From Microcella alkaliphila (lineage in GTDB: Bacteria > Actinomycetota > Actinomycetes > Actinomycetales > Microbacteriaceae), in assembly GCF_004216855.1 (NCBI RefSeq), contig NZ_SGXT01000017.1, forward strand, positions 1 through 64,000: DNA of 64,000 nt, in the 5' to 3' direction. Positions 19,462-29,998 of this stretch are shown piece after piece. The notes beneath the pieces are model-generated. The model had not been told where the DNA came from. It did not search any database and saw only the letters and a program-made list of their open reading frames with translations. The stretch's first letter is position 1. Each line of letters starts with the position of its first letter. The translations under genes were made by a program, and so were the position numbers.

Positions 19462-21352
19462 TCCGGCATCCCTCGCCCTCGCCGCCCGGCTGCGGCAGTA
19501 CGACGAGGCGGAGCTGGCCGCCCTGATTCGCCGCCGGCGCGTGGCTCCGGCGACGCTTGACGACCTGTTCGACCTGGCCGAGGCACTGCTCGACGACGTC
19601 TCGATCGCGAGCGCCGTCGCTGACCTTCCCCGTGCATCCCTCGCCGCGTTGGCGACCGCGGTCGAACTCGATCCGGATGGCCGTGGCGTTGCCCTCGAGG
19701 CGCTCGCCACGCAGCTGGGGGTGTCGAACGCCGACGTCGTCGCGGCGCTCACCATGGCCGCCGAACGGCTCGTCGTCGTGCTCGACGACGACACGATCCT
19801 TGTGCCCGCCGCCGTGGGGGGAACACTCGCGCGACGCGGCGAGACCGGCGCCCTCGACCTGTCGGCGATGGCGCTCCGCGAAACAGCGGCCCCGAGTCCC
19901 CTGCGGCGGATCGACGCCGACGACATCGCCCGGCTGAACCGCGTGGCGGCCGAGCAAGCATTCGAGTGTGTCGTGCGCATCGGCGAAATCACCCGCTCCC
20001 TCGATCGTGAGCCGGCCCGACTGCTCGCCCGCGGCGGCGTCTCCCTGCCCGATGCGCGCCGCGTCGCGGCCGAGGCCGCCATCAGCGACGAGGCGCTCGC
20101 TGACCACCTGACGCTCGCCCGAAGCGCCCACCTCGTGGCCGACACGACCGACGAACTCATCGCCACCGAGACCGCCGAACAGTGGCGGTCCCGGCCCCTC
20201 GGCGACCGCTGGGCGGCCCTCGCCGTCGCGTGGAGCGACGCCCTCCCTGACCCCTTACGCGTCGAGTTGGCGCGCCGTGCGGTCGCCGGTGCGGGCGACC
20301 GCACGGCAGAGCTCGTCGGCTGGCTGTACCCCGCCGCCGACACCCTCCTCACCGAACGCCTCGACGCTCTCGGCCGGCAGGGTGCGCTGCTCGGCATCAC
20401 GGTGGATAGCCGCGCCAGCACCGTCGGAGCGACGCTTCTGAGCGCCGGTAGCGCCGCAGCCACGAGCGCTCTCACCCCACTGCTGCCCCCCGAGGTGCGC
20501 CAGGTGTACCTGCAGCACGACCTCACAATCGTCTCGCCCGGCCCGCTCGCAGCCGAGCTCGACGAACGCCTGCGGGGTATCGCCGACATCGAAGCCGCCG
20601 GCCTGGCCGGCCGCTACCGACTGAGCACCGACAGCGTTACGAGGGCGATCGCGCGCGGCGAGACCGCCGACACCCTCACACGCTTCCTCACCGAACTGTC
20701 GCTCACCGGCGTGCCACAACCGGTGGCGTACCTGATCGACGAGACAGCGCGCCGCTACGGCTCCATTCGCGTCGGGATGCTCGGGGCCGACGAATCGACA
20801 GAACTCGCCGCTACGACAAGCATCCGCAGCGACGACCCCGCGATGATCGACACCCTGAGCGTCGATGCGACCCTCACGCCGCTCGGGCTCACGCGCACGG
20901 GACCGCACCGGCTCGTCAGTCGCCTCGACCCGAGCCTGGTGCTTGGCACCCTCATCGATGCGCGGTATCCGGCTGCGCCCGAGGAGGGCGAGCATCCGAT
21001 CGCTCCGGCACGCGCGTCGCGGCGTCGCGGACGCGCGCCGGGAACTCGCTTGCCGGCGACGGCGGCGTCAGCAGGCGACCCGGTGCTCGAGGCCGCACGT
21101 CGGCTGCACGGTGCGACGTCGAGCGCCGACGCCGCGGGCGGCGACGCGTGGGTCGCTCGCCAGTGGGAGCTGGCGCTGCGGGCGAAGCTTCCCGTGCACG
21201 TCACCGTGCGCTTGCCCGACGGTACGGAGCGCGACTTTGACCTCGAACCGACCGGCATCGCGGCGGGGCGCGTCCGCGGGCGGGACCTGGCGGCCGACGT
21301 GGAGCGCACCCTTCCCATCTCGAGCATCGCGGCGCTCGCGGTGCCCGAGTAG
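19448..21352 (+). CDS. Helicase-associated domain protein (partner of XPB helicase)
   Basis: A 634-residue protein of the actinobacterial helicase-associated family found directly before XPB-type helicases. The N-terminal ~400 residues are helical repeats (YDEAELAALIRRRRVAPATL, GVSNADVVAALTMAAERLVV). The middle has VYLQHDLTIVSPGPLAAEL, and a basic linker (APARASRRRGRAPGTRLPA) precedes a C-terminal beta domain (PVHVTVRLPDGTERDFDLEP). It contains no ATPase motifs. The helicase gene starts 40 bases downstream. A role in nucleotide excision or transcription-linked repair with the helicase is inferred from conserved pairing, not shown. Confidence 0.82.
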   Translation: MPAASPASLALAARLRQYDEAELAALIRRRRVAPATLDDLFDLAEALLDDVSIASAVADLPRASLAALATAVELDPDGRGVALEALATQLGVSNADVVAALTMAAERLVVVLDDDTILVPAAVGGTLARRGETGALDLSAMALRETAAPSPLRRIDADDIARLNRVAAEQAFECVVRIGEITRSLDREPARLLARGGVSLPDARRVAAEAAISDEALADHLTLARSAHLVADTTDELIATETAEQWRSRPLGDRWAALAVAWSDALPDPLRVELARRAVAGAGDRTAELVGWLYPAADTLLTERLDALGRQGALLGITVDSRASTVGATLLSAGSAAATSALTPLLPPEVRQVYLQHDLTIVSPGPLAAELDERLRGIADIEAAGLAGRYRLSTDSVTRAIARGETADTLTRFLTELSLTGVPQPVAYLIDETARRYGSIRVGMLGADESTELAATTSIRSDDPAMIDTLSVDATLTPLGLTRTGPHRLVSRLDPSLVLGTLIDARYPAAPEEGEHPIAPARASRRRGRAPGTRLPATAASAGDPVLEAARRLHGATSSADAAGGDAWVARQWELALRAKLPVHVTVRLPDGTERDFDLEPTGIAAGRVRGRDLAADVERTLPISSIAALAVPE

Positions 21353-21392
21353 GGCGCAGCGCTCTCAGGTCGCGGGCCTAGACTGGCCCGTT

Positions 21393-23039
21393 ATGAATCC
21401 TGACGGCCCGCTCATCGTGCAGAGCGACCGAACTGTATTGCTCGAGGTCGCGAACCCCCGCGCTGACGACGCCCGCCACGCCCTCGCCGTGTTCGCCGAG
21501 CTTGAGCGTGCGCCTGAGCACATCCACACCTACCGCATCACCCGGCTGGGACTCTGGAACGCCCGCGCGGCCGGCCACGACGCCGACGAGATGCTCGCCG
21601 TGCTGGAGAAGTATTCGAAGTTCCCCGTGCCCGCGTCGGTGGCGATTGACATCGCCGAGACCGTCGGCCGCTACGGGCGGCTCGTGGTGGAGCGCGATGA
21701 CGAGGGGCTCGTCCTGCGCTCGACCGACCGCGCCGTACTCACCGAAATCGCGTCGAACAAGCGCATCGCGCCGCTGCTCGAGGGCCGCATTGACGAGCAC
21801 GCCTACCGGCTGCAAGCGTGGGCGCGGGGGCAGGTCAAGCAAGAGCTCGTCAAGATCGGCTGGCCCGCCGACGATCTCGCGGGCTACACCCCCGGCACGC
21901 CGCACCCGATCGACCTCGACACCGCCGACTGGGGGCTGCGACCGTACCAGCAGCAGGCCATCGACCAGTTCTTCGTCGGCGGCTCCGGTGTCGTCGTGCT
22001 GCCGTGTGGCGCGGGCAAGACCCTCGTCGGCGCGGGGGCGATGGCGTCGGCGGCCACGACGACCCTCATCCTCGTCACGAACACGGTCTCGGCGCGCCAG
22101 TGGCGCGACGAGCTGCTGCGCCGCACCACCCTCACCGCCGACGAGATCGGCGAGTATTCCGGGCAGATGAAAGAGGTCAAGCCCGTCACGATCGCGACGT
22201 ACCAAATCCTCACGGCGAAGCGGAAGGGCGAGTACGCGCACCTGGCGCTCCTCGATGCGCTCGACTGGGGCCTCATCGTCTACGACGAGGTGCACCTGTT
22301 GCCCGCGCCCGTCTTCAAGCTCACCGCCGAGTTGCAGGCCCGCCGTCGCCTGGGTCTCACCGCGACGCTCGTGCGCGAAGACGGCCGCGAAGGTGACGTG
22401 TTCAGCCTGATCGGCCCGAAACGGTTCGACGCCCCGTGGAAGCAGATCGAGCAGCAGGGCTACATCTCGCCGGCCGCCTGCTTCGAGGTGCGGGTCGACC
22501 TTCCGCCGGATGAACGCCTCGAGTACGCGGCGAGCGCCGATGACCAGCGCTACCGGCTCGCGGCAACGGCGCCGGCGAAGCGGGATGTCGTGAAGCGGCT
22601 CGTCGAGCGGCACGCGGGCGAGCGCATCCTCATCATTGGGCAGTATCTCGACCAGATCGACGAACTCGCCGACGAGATCGGTGTGCCGCAGTTGACCGGG
22701 TCGACGCCCGTCGACGAGCGCGAGCGGCTGTTCCAGGAATTCCGCGACGGCACGACCCCGGTACTCGTGGTGTCGAAGGTCGCGAACTTCTCGGTCGACT
22801 TGCCCGAGGCGACGGTGGCGATTCAGGTGTCTGGCTCGTTCGGTTCGCGCCAGGAAGAAGCGCAGCGACTGGGGCGCCTGTTGCGCCCCAAGCAGAGCGG
22901 CATCCCCGCCAGCTTCTACACGCTGGTTGCCCGCGACACCGTCGACCAAGACTTCGCGCAGAACCGCCAGCGCTTCCTCGCCGAACAGGGCTACAGCTAC
23001 GAGATTCTCGACGCGCACGCCCTCGACGAGGCGGCCTGA
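21393..23039 (+). CDS. XPB/Rad25-type DNA repair helicase
   Basis: A 548-residue SF2 helicase. An N-terminal XPB domain (PLIVQSDRTVLLEV) is followed by Walker A GCGAGKT, the DEVH box YDEVHLLPA, LTATLVREDG (motif III), and the C-terminal RecA domain with VVSKVANFSVDLPEA and QEEAQRLGRLLRP (motif VI). ATG 21393 is used; a longer upstream frame lies inside the partner gene. It unwinds DNA 3'–5' in characterised bacterial homologues and is thought to act in repair. Paired with the helicase-associated protein upstream. Confidence 0.93.
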   Translation: MNPDGPLIVQSDRTVLLEVANPRADDARHALAVFAELERAPEHIHTYRITRLGLWNARAAGHDADEMLAVLEKYSKFPVPASVAIDIAETVGRYGRLVVERDDEGLVLRSTDRAVLTEIASNKRIAPLLEGRIDEHAYRLQAWARGQVKQELVKIGWPADDLAGYTPGTPHPIDLDTADWGLRPYQQQAIDQFFVGGSGVVVLPCGAGKTLVGAGAMASAATTTLILVTNTVSARQWRDELLRRTTLTADEIGEYSGQMKEVKPVTIATYQILTAKRKGEYAHLALLDALDWGLIVYDEVHLLPAPVFKLTAELQARRRLGLTATLVREDGREGDVFSLIGPKRFDAPWKQIEQQGYISPAACFEVRVDLPPDERLEYAASADDQRYRLAATAPAKRDVVKRLVERHAGERILIIGQYLDQIDELADEIGVPQLTGSTPVDERERLFQEFRDGTTPVLVVSKVANFSVDLPEATVAIQVSGSFGSRQEEAQRLGRLLRPKQSGIPASFYTLVARDTVDQDFAQNRQRFLAEQGYSYEILDAHALDEAA

Positions 23040-23095
23040 TTCAGGAACCGCGCCCCGGGCATCCCGGTGCTATCGGCGCGGCATTCAGGAAACCT
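23040..23095 (+). promoter_or_regulatory. Direct repeats upstream of response regulator (putative operator)
   Basis: Two copies of ATTCAGGAAMC (23040–23050 and 23084–23094) stand in the same orientation 44 bases apart, about four helical turns, between the helicase stop and the response-regulator start. Between them is a GC-rich hairpin-like stretch that may terminate the helicase transcript. OmpR-type regulators commonly bind such direct repeats, so autoregulation is plausible. Confidence 0.4.
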
Positions 23096-23121
23096 TCATT
23101 GCACGCGCAGATACTTGCGGC

Positions 23122-23811
23122 ATGGCTGACGGACCCAAAATTCTCATTGTCGACGACGAACCCAACATTCGCGACCTGCTGACGACCAGTCTGCGGTTCG
23201 CCGGATTCGCCGTTCGCGCGGTGAGCAACGGCGCCCAGGCCATCTCGGCCGTTCTCGAGGAAGAGCCGGACCTCATCATCCTCGACGTCATGCTGCCCGA
23301 CATCAACGGCTTCGGCGTCACCAAGCGCCTGCGGTCGAGCGGCTACACGAGCCCAATCCTCTTCCTCACCGCCAAAGACGACACCGACGACAAGATCATG
23401 GGTCTCACCGTCGGCGGCGACGACTACGTCACGAAGCCGTTCAGCCTCGACGAGATCGTCGCCCGCATCAAGGCGATTCTGCGCCGCACCATGCAGGAAG
23501 AAGACGACGCGATCATCCGCGCCGGCGAGCTCACGATGGACCAGGACACGCACGAAGTCACGATCGGCGACGTCGTCATCGAACTCAGCCCGACCGAATT
23601 CAAGCTGCTGCGCTACCTCATGCTGAACCCCAACCGCGTGCTGTCGAAGGCCCAGATTCTTGACCACGTGTGGGAGTACGACTTCAACGGCGACGCCGGC
23701 ATCGTCGAGAGCTACATCTCGTACCTGCGCCGCAAGCTCGACCAGCACACCGACGAGCCGCTCATCCAGACGAAGCGCGGCTTCGGCTACATGCTCAAAG
23801 CATCGAAGTAG
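23122..23811 (+). CDS. OmpR/PhoB-family response regulator
   Basis: A 229-residue regulator. The receiver domain has the acidic pair D11/D12, phosphoacceptor D55 (ILDVMLPD), the conserved Thr in FLTAKD and Lys in VTKPFS. The C-terminal winged helix has ELSPTEFKLLRYLMLNPNRV and VVESYISYLRRKLD-type sequence. The closest described types are the mycobacterial TrcR/PrrA-like regulators. ATG 23122 gives the canonical N-terminus. The kinase gene starts 21 bases downstream, so they form a cognate pair. Confidence 0.92.
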   Translation: MADGPKILIVDDEPNIRDLLTTSLRFAGFAVRAVSNGAQAISAVLEEEPDLIILDVMLPDINGFGVTKRLRSSGYTSPILFLTAKDDTDDKIMGLTVGGDDYVTKPFSLDEIVARIKAILRRTMQEEDDAIIRAGELTMDQDTHEVTIGDVVIELSPTEFKLLRYLMLNPNRVLSKAQILDHVWEYDFNGDAGIVESYISYLRRKLDQHTDEPLIQTKRGFGYMLKASK

Positions 23812-23832
23812 TGACGGGCGCGGCCGCGTCCA

Positions 23833-25548
23833 GTGCCGACACCCATGCATGAGCAACTGAGTCAGTGGTGGGAGGGCATCTCCCTCCGCTCGAAGATCAC
23901 GGGCGTCACCGTCCTCGTGGTGACGTTCGGTCTGCTTGTCGTCGGCACCGGCACGCTCACGACCCTGCAACGCACCCTGGTCGACGAGGTCGACCGTCAG
24001 ATCGGGCAAGCGGCGACCGAGCTGCGCGAGTTGCTGTCGTCCGAAGACGGCGATCGCGCCCAGTTCACCACCGACCAGTTCGACGAGTTCACGACGCTGA
24101 CCCCGTCGGTCTTCTCCGCCCCGTTTTATTTCGGGGCGGTGGATGCTCGGGGCGAGGTCATCGACGACAACGTCGCCGACTACGCGCGCGACAGCGCCCC
24201 CGACCTCTCACGCTTGACGGCCAGCTTCGTCGCTGACCTCGACGGTGGCGTAACGCTGACGAGCGAGAACCGGACGACCCAGTGGCGAGTTGCGACGTAC
24301 ACGCTGCTCGTCACGAACATCGACACCGGCGAACAGCAGCAAGCGACTCTCGTGGTCGGGGCGAACCTCTCCGACACGAACAACGTCATCGGGTCGTTCG
24401 CGTCGATCTTCCTCGGCTTTGGACTCGTGGTGGTGATCATGTCCGCAGCCATCACGCGCCTGCTCGTGACGACCACCTTCCGCCCCCTGCGCGAGGTTGA
24501 GGCGACGGCAGCGCGCTTCGCGGGCGGAGACTTCAGCCAGCGACTCTCCGGCGCCACCCCGAACACGGAGGTCGGACGCCTCAACCGGTCGCTCAACACG
24601 ATGCTCTCGCGAATCGATCGCGCGTTCGCCGACCGGGCCGAAACCATCAGCAGGATGCGCCGCTTCGTCGGCGACGCCAGTCACGAACTGCGCACCCCCC
24701 TCGTGAGCCTCCGCGGCTACGCCGAGCTCTACCGCATGGGGGCCATCCAGAAGGAGGAGGACGTCGCGCAGGCGATGGAGCGCATCGAGAAAGAGGCGAT
24801 GCGGATGAGCTCCCTCGTCTCCGACCTGCTCGAACTCGCACGCTTGGATGAGCAGCGTCCGCTCGAGAAGGTGCCGGTCGACCTCGTGCCTCTTGCGCGC
24901 GACGCGGCGCTCGACGCCATGGCCGGATCGCCGGACCGCTCGGTGACGGTTGTCGTGGATGACCGACCGGCATCCACGGCCCTGCCGACCGCGATCGAGA
25001 CCGACGACGCGTCAGGCAGCCCCAGTGCACCCCGGCGACGCGCGAGCGCAGCCCTCGCTCGACTGCGCTCGAGACGGCGGACCGCATCCACGGCCGCCGC
25101 TCCCGAGTTGGTGGGGCGGCTCAGCCTGCCCGAGTTGCCGCCGGTCAGCGCCGTCGTCGCCGGCGACGAAAACAAGCTGCGCCAGGTCGTCACGAACCTC
25201 ATCGGCAACGCGCTGCGGTTCACGCCCGACGGCAGCCCGATCGAGCTCGTCGTCGCTGTCGACGACGCCGCGGGGATGGCAACGCTCGCGGTCGTCGACC
25301 ACGGCGAGGGAATTCCCGCGCAGTTGAAGGAGAAGATCTTCGACCGGTTCTTCCGCGCCGATTCATCGCGCACGCGGGATACGGGGGGCTCGGGCCTGGG
25401 GCTTGCGATCGTCTCGTCGATCGTCGCCAACCACGGCGGCCGCATCGACGTGCTCGACACTCCCGGCGGCGGGGCGACGTTCCGCGTCGCGCTTCCGCTC
25501 CTCCCCAACGAGCGCACCGCGACTGAGGCACCCCTTTACGAGGTCTAG
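23833..25548 (+). CDS. Membrane sensor histidine kinase
   Basis: A 571-residue kinase: first membrane helix at about residues 22–42 (ITGVTVLVVTFGLLVVGTG), an extracytoplasmic sensor of ~140 residues, a second helix around 190–215, HAMP, a HisKA domain with phospho-accepting H284 (SHELRTPL), and a HATPase domain with N455 (NLIGNALRF), the G1 box DHGEGIP and the G2 box GGSGLGLAI. Between HisKA and the N box lies an extra Arg/Ala/Ser-rich stretch at about residues 374–436 (PRRRASAALARLRSRRR) that is not part of the usual fold. Partner of the regulator upstream. GTG 23833 or ATG 23845 may be the start. Confidence 0.92.
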   Translation: MPTPMHEQLSQWWEGISLRSKITGVTVLVVTFGLLVVGTGTLTTLQRTLVDEVDRQIGQAATELRELLSSEDGDRAQFTTDQFDEFTTLTPSVFSAPFYFGAVDARGEVIDDNVADYARDSAPDLSRLTASFVADLDGGVTLTSENRTTQWRVATYTLLVTNIDTGEQQQATLVVGANLSDTNNVIGSFASIFLGFGLVVVIMSAAITRLLVTTTFRPLREVEATAARFAGGDFSQRLSGATPNTEVGRLNRSLNTMLSRIDRAFADRAETISRMRRFVGDASHELRTPLVSLRGYAELYRMGAIQKEEDVAQAMERIEKEAMRMSSLVSDLLELARLDEQRPLEKVPVDLVPLARDAALDAMAGSPDRSVTVVVDDRPASTALPTAIETDDASGSPSAPRRRASAALARLRSRRRTASTAAAPELVGRLSLPELPPVSAVVAGDENKLRQVVTNLIGNALRFTPDGSPIELVVAVDDAAGMATLAVVDHGEGIPAQLKEKIFDRFFRADSSRTRDTGGSGLGLAIVSSIVANHGGRIDVLDTPGGGATFRVALPLLPNERTATEAPLYEV

Positions 25549-25625
25549 TCGGCCCCGTCAACGCGGCACGCCATACCGTCACCGCCACGAGCGCGCACTC
25601 GGCGCGCACGATGGGAGGAGACACC

Positions 25626-25916
25626 ATGACCCGCTATCAGGTTGACGCCGACGCCCTGTTGAGCGCCACCTCGACCACCACCGCCACGATCGGCCGGCTG
25701 CAGGCCGAGTGCGCCGGCCTCACCAGCCAGCTCTCTGCCCTTCAAGGCAGCTGGTCGGGCAACGCCGCCACCGCGTTCCAGACGCTTGTCGCAGAGTGGA
25801 TGGCGACCTACAGCCGGCTGGAACAGAATCTCTCCGCGCTGAACCACGCCCTCGGCCAGGCCGGGCGCCAGTACGCCGAGATTGAGCAACAGGCAGCCTC
25901 GATGTTCCTGCGCTGA
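25626..25916 (+). CDS. WXG100-family (ESAT-6-like) protein
   Basis: A 96-residue helical hairpin protein with the central WSG turn (ALQGSWSGNAATAFQTL), the WXG100 signature. Such proteins are secreted by type VII (ESX) systems or act as small dimeric partners of larger toxins. No ESX component or LXG toxin lies in the window, so it is an orphan here. ATG 25626 follows GGGAGGAGACACC, a strong ribosome site. Confidence 0.88.
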   Translation: MTRYQVDADALLSATSTTTATIGRLQAECAGLTSQLSALQGSWSGNAATAFQTLVAEWMATYSRLEQNLSALNHALGQAGRQYAEIEQQAASMFLR

Positions 25917-25983
25917 GCTCGAAAGCTCACGGGGTTGATCACGCGCTCGGGGAAAGCGGGCCTGCGGCCCTACAGTGGTCGCT

Positions 25984-26286
25984 GTGACCCGCTTCCCCGA
26001 CGAGATCGTGCACGCCGTGTTGCACCACATGAACGACGACCACGCCGACGACAGTCTGCTGATCGCACGGGCCTTCGGCGACCGCGGGGCGACAGACTCG
26101 CGCATGATCGACGTGACGCCTGATGCGGGTCACTGGGTCTACTCGCTCGGTGACGATCTCGGCGAGCGCGCCCTCTCCGTACGGTGGTCACGAACGATCA
26201 GCGAGCGGCCGGAAATTCGACACGAGATCGTCGCCCTGTATGACCGAGCCTGCACCATTCTCGGCGAGACTCCGCGCCCGCACTAG
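25984..26286 (+). CDS. DUF2470 domain protein (heme-utilisation associated)
   Basis: A 100-residue protein with the DUF2470 signature VLHHMNDDHADDSLLIARAF near its start. This domain is the C-terminal part of HugZ-type heme-utilisation proteins and pyridoxamine-oxidase-like FMN proteins, here free-standing. The heme oxygenase gene starts 83 bases downstream, supporting a role in heme or iron metabolism. GTG 25984 is used; another GTG lies three codons earlier. Confidence 0.75.
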   Translation: MTRFPDEIVHAVLHHMNDDHADDSLLIARAFGDRGATDSRMIDVTPDAGHWVYSLGDDLGERALSVRWSRTISERPEIRHEIVALYDRACTILGETPRPH

Positions 26287-26327
26287 CGGTCCGAAATCCG
26301 GGGCTGTTCGATAGCCGGACAAGTGGG

Positions 26328-26346
26328 TTAGGGTTGCCTTACCTTA
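26328..26346. promoter_or_regulatory. DtxR/IdeR iron box before heme oxygenase
   Basis: TTAGGGTTGCCTTACCTTA agrees with the DtxR/IdeR consensus TWAGGTTAGSCTWACCTWA at 17 of 19 positions by my count. It ends 23 bases before the heme oxygenase start, a good position to block the promoter when iron is plentiful. The cognate repressor is probably the DtxR homologue at 16077–16766. Confidence 0.85.
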
Positions 26347-26369
26347 ACCCGAACCGGAGCCGGAGCCGC

Positions 26370-27044
26370 ATGACTATCGTCGACCCCGCCCTCAGCACCG
26401 TCATCCCGTTCTCGCGCCTGATTCGAGAGCGGTCGAAAGCCAGCCACGGAACGAGCGAGGGCACATCGTTCATGACTGATCTGCTCTCGGGAGCCGGGTC
26501 GCGCGACGACTACATTGCCCTCGTACGTCAGCACCACGAGATCTACACCGCACTTGAAACGGCGGCCGACGCGCTGCGCACCCACGCCGAGGTCGCGCCC
26601 TTCCTCTCGTCCGCCCTCACCCGGCTGCCGGCGCTGAACGCAGACCTGACCTTCCTCGTGGGCGACGATTGGGCCGAGCGCATCCCGCTTCTGCCGACCA
26701 CCGTGCGCTACGCGGCGCGCATTCGCGAGGTCGCCGCCACCTGGCCGGCAGGTTACGTCGCCCACCACTACACCCGGTACCTCGGCGACCTGTCCGGCGG
26801 CCTCCACATCGGGCGCGTCCTCGCCCGACGCTTCGGCTTCGACACGAACGGCATTGGCTTCTACCTGTTCGACCAGATCGCCGACCCCGCCGCGTTCAAA
26901 GACACGTACCGCGCGCAACTCGACGCCGTGCCGTGGGACGACGCCGAGCGCGAGCGCGTCGTCGACGAGGTGTTGACCGCCTACCGCTTCAATACCGAAC
27001 TGTTCGTCGACCTCGACGAGGCCCGCGGCACCCGCGCTGCCTGA
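26370..27044 (+). CDS. hmuO: Heme oxygenase (biliverdin-forming), HmuO-like
   Basis: A 224-residue all-helical protein that opens heme to biliverdin, CO and Fe2+. The proximal His is H26 in SKASHGTSEG. The distal-helix motif YTRYLGDLSGG is intact, and GFYLFDQI and the C-terminal AYRFNTELFVDL follow the diphtheria HmuO pattern. ATG 26370 is chosen because it follows the iron box and a GGAGCCGGAGCC ribosome-site region. It supplies iron from heme brought in by the HmuT/HtaA-type proteins encoded nearby. Confidence 0.93.
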   Translation: MTIVDPALSTVIPFSRLIRERSKASHGTSEGTSFMTDLLSGAGSRDDYIALVRQHHEIYTALETAADALRTHAEVAPFLSSALTRLPALNADLTFLVGDDWAERIPLLPTTVRYAARIREVAATWPAGYVAHHYTRYLGDLSGGLHIGRVLARRFGFDTNGIGFYLFDQIADPAAFKDTYRAQLDAVPWDDAERERVVDEVLTAYRFNTELFVDLDEARGTRAA

Positions 27045-27077
27045 GCGCCGCGACCAACTCGACCATCCGCCAACGCG

Positions 27078-27111
27078 AAACGGGGCGGCCTCCCGAAGGA
27101 AGCCGCCCCGC
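27078..27111 (-). terminator. Terminator of groEL
   Basis: On the minus strand GGGGCGGCTTCC and GGGAGGCCGCCCC pair around a short TTC loop, followed by GTTTC. It lies 24 bases after the groEL stop and probably also stops read-through from hmuO in the other direction, although no T-run follows on the plus strand. Confidence 0.7.
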
Positions 27112-27134
27112 TTGTGCATGGCGGTGGCCGAGGA

Positions 27135-28883
<1,749 letters not shown>

Positions 28884-29945
28884 TCAGCCGGCAGTGATGG
28901 TCGCGTCGCCGGTATCCGGCACGAGTTCGATCCAAGTGGTGCCCGGCGCCAACCGCACGGCGACGCCGTGATCGTCGAGGAGGCGATAGGAATCCGCCAT
29001 GCCGGCCTTCGACCACGTGATGGGAACGGTCTTGCCACCCGTGGCCACGAACCCCGAACCGCTCTGACCAGCCAACAACGTTTGCGGAACACCCGGGCCG
29101 AAGTCGACGATCACGCGCAACACGATGACGTTGGTTGCGCTGAGACGCGCGCCCGACAGCGCCACATCGGGTTGCGCGCCTTGCGACCGTAACCAGCGAG
29201 CATCCGCCTCGCTCCATTCCCAGACCGATTGGCCGACCTGCCCATATCGCAGCGAGAAAGCAGACGCAGGAACACCGTCTCGCACGGCTGTGGCGTTCTC
29301 GACGCGATCAGCGAACGCGAACTGCTGGCGGGGCGGGGCGTCCGTTGCGTATCGATCGACGAGCTGCGCCGCGCGTGCCACAACATTGTGCGGCGAGGGA
29401 CGCGGGAGCCCTCGGTAAACCAAGTCAGAATCGTCACCGCGGTCGAAGATGACGTTGCGCACCGGGGTGTCGAGCATCGCGGCAATGAACTGGGGCTGAG
29501 CGCCCGAGTACGCCAGAATTCCTCCGAAAGGCGACACGATATCGGGGTCCATGGGCCGCACGGATCGCACTGGGCCGACTTCGTCAGGCAGGTCACTGTG
29601 CCACGACGCTGCGTAGCGGATCGAACCACCCTCAACAAGTTCGACGTGCACAACGTCGGCGCGGTCGAGACCGACCTGAGGGCGAGCGAGAGGAGCGTTG
29701 TCGATCTTCGCCGACAAGACCGGCCGATCGAGTGACCCCGGTTCAATGATCGCGCCCGTCAAGGGAGCGAGGGCGTACGGCGGGGGTGCCTCGTACGTCG
29801 AGGTGTAGGACGGCGCCGGCTCGACGCTGGGCTCGGGCGACTCGGACTCGAGTGGACGCTCCTCCGGCGCGCAGGCGCCCAGCCCTACGATGAGAGCGAG
29901 CGCGACCGTCAGGCCACCGAGACGTCGACGTGAAAAACTGGGCAT
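28884..29945 (-). CDS. DUF3048 (YerB-like) lipoprotein
   Basis: A 353-residue exported lipoprotein. The signal peptide ends in the lipobox LGAC (Cys25), followed by a Pro/Glu-rich linker and a DUF3048 N-terminal domain (VLSAKIDNAPLARPQVGLDRADVV, RYAASWHSD, VGPVRSVRPMD). A C-terminal beta domain contains ITWSKAGMADSYRLLDDHG. Family members (B. subtilis YerB) are membrane-anchored and of unsettled function, possibly cell-wall related. It is upstream of groEL on the same strand but separated by the CIRCE region, so it has its own promoter and may read into groEL. Confidence 0.85.
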   Translation of the reverse strand: MPSFSRRRLGGLTVALALIVGLGACAPEERPLESESPEPSVEPAPSYTSTYEAPPPYALAPLTGAIIEPGSLDRPVLSAKIDNAPLARPQVGLDRADVVHVELVEGGSIRYAASWHSDLPDEVGPVRSVRPMDPDIVSPFGGILAYSGAQPQFIAAMLDTPVRNVIFDRGDDSDLVYRGLPRPSPHNVVARAAQLVDRYATDAPPRQQFAFADRVENATAVRDGVPASAFSLRYGQVGQSVWEWSEADARWLRSQGAQPDVALSGARLSATNVIVLRVIVDFGPGVPQTLLAGQSGSGFVATGGKTVPITWSKAGMADSYRLLDDHGVAVRLAPGTTWIELVPDTGDATITAG

Positions 29946-29998
29946 GGCCAGAACACTAACCCGTGCGCAGAAACGACTGACGACGTGACGCGCGCAGA

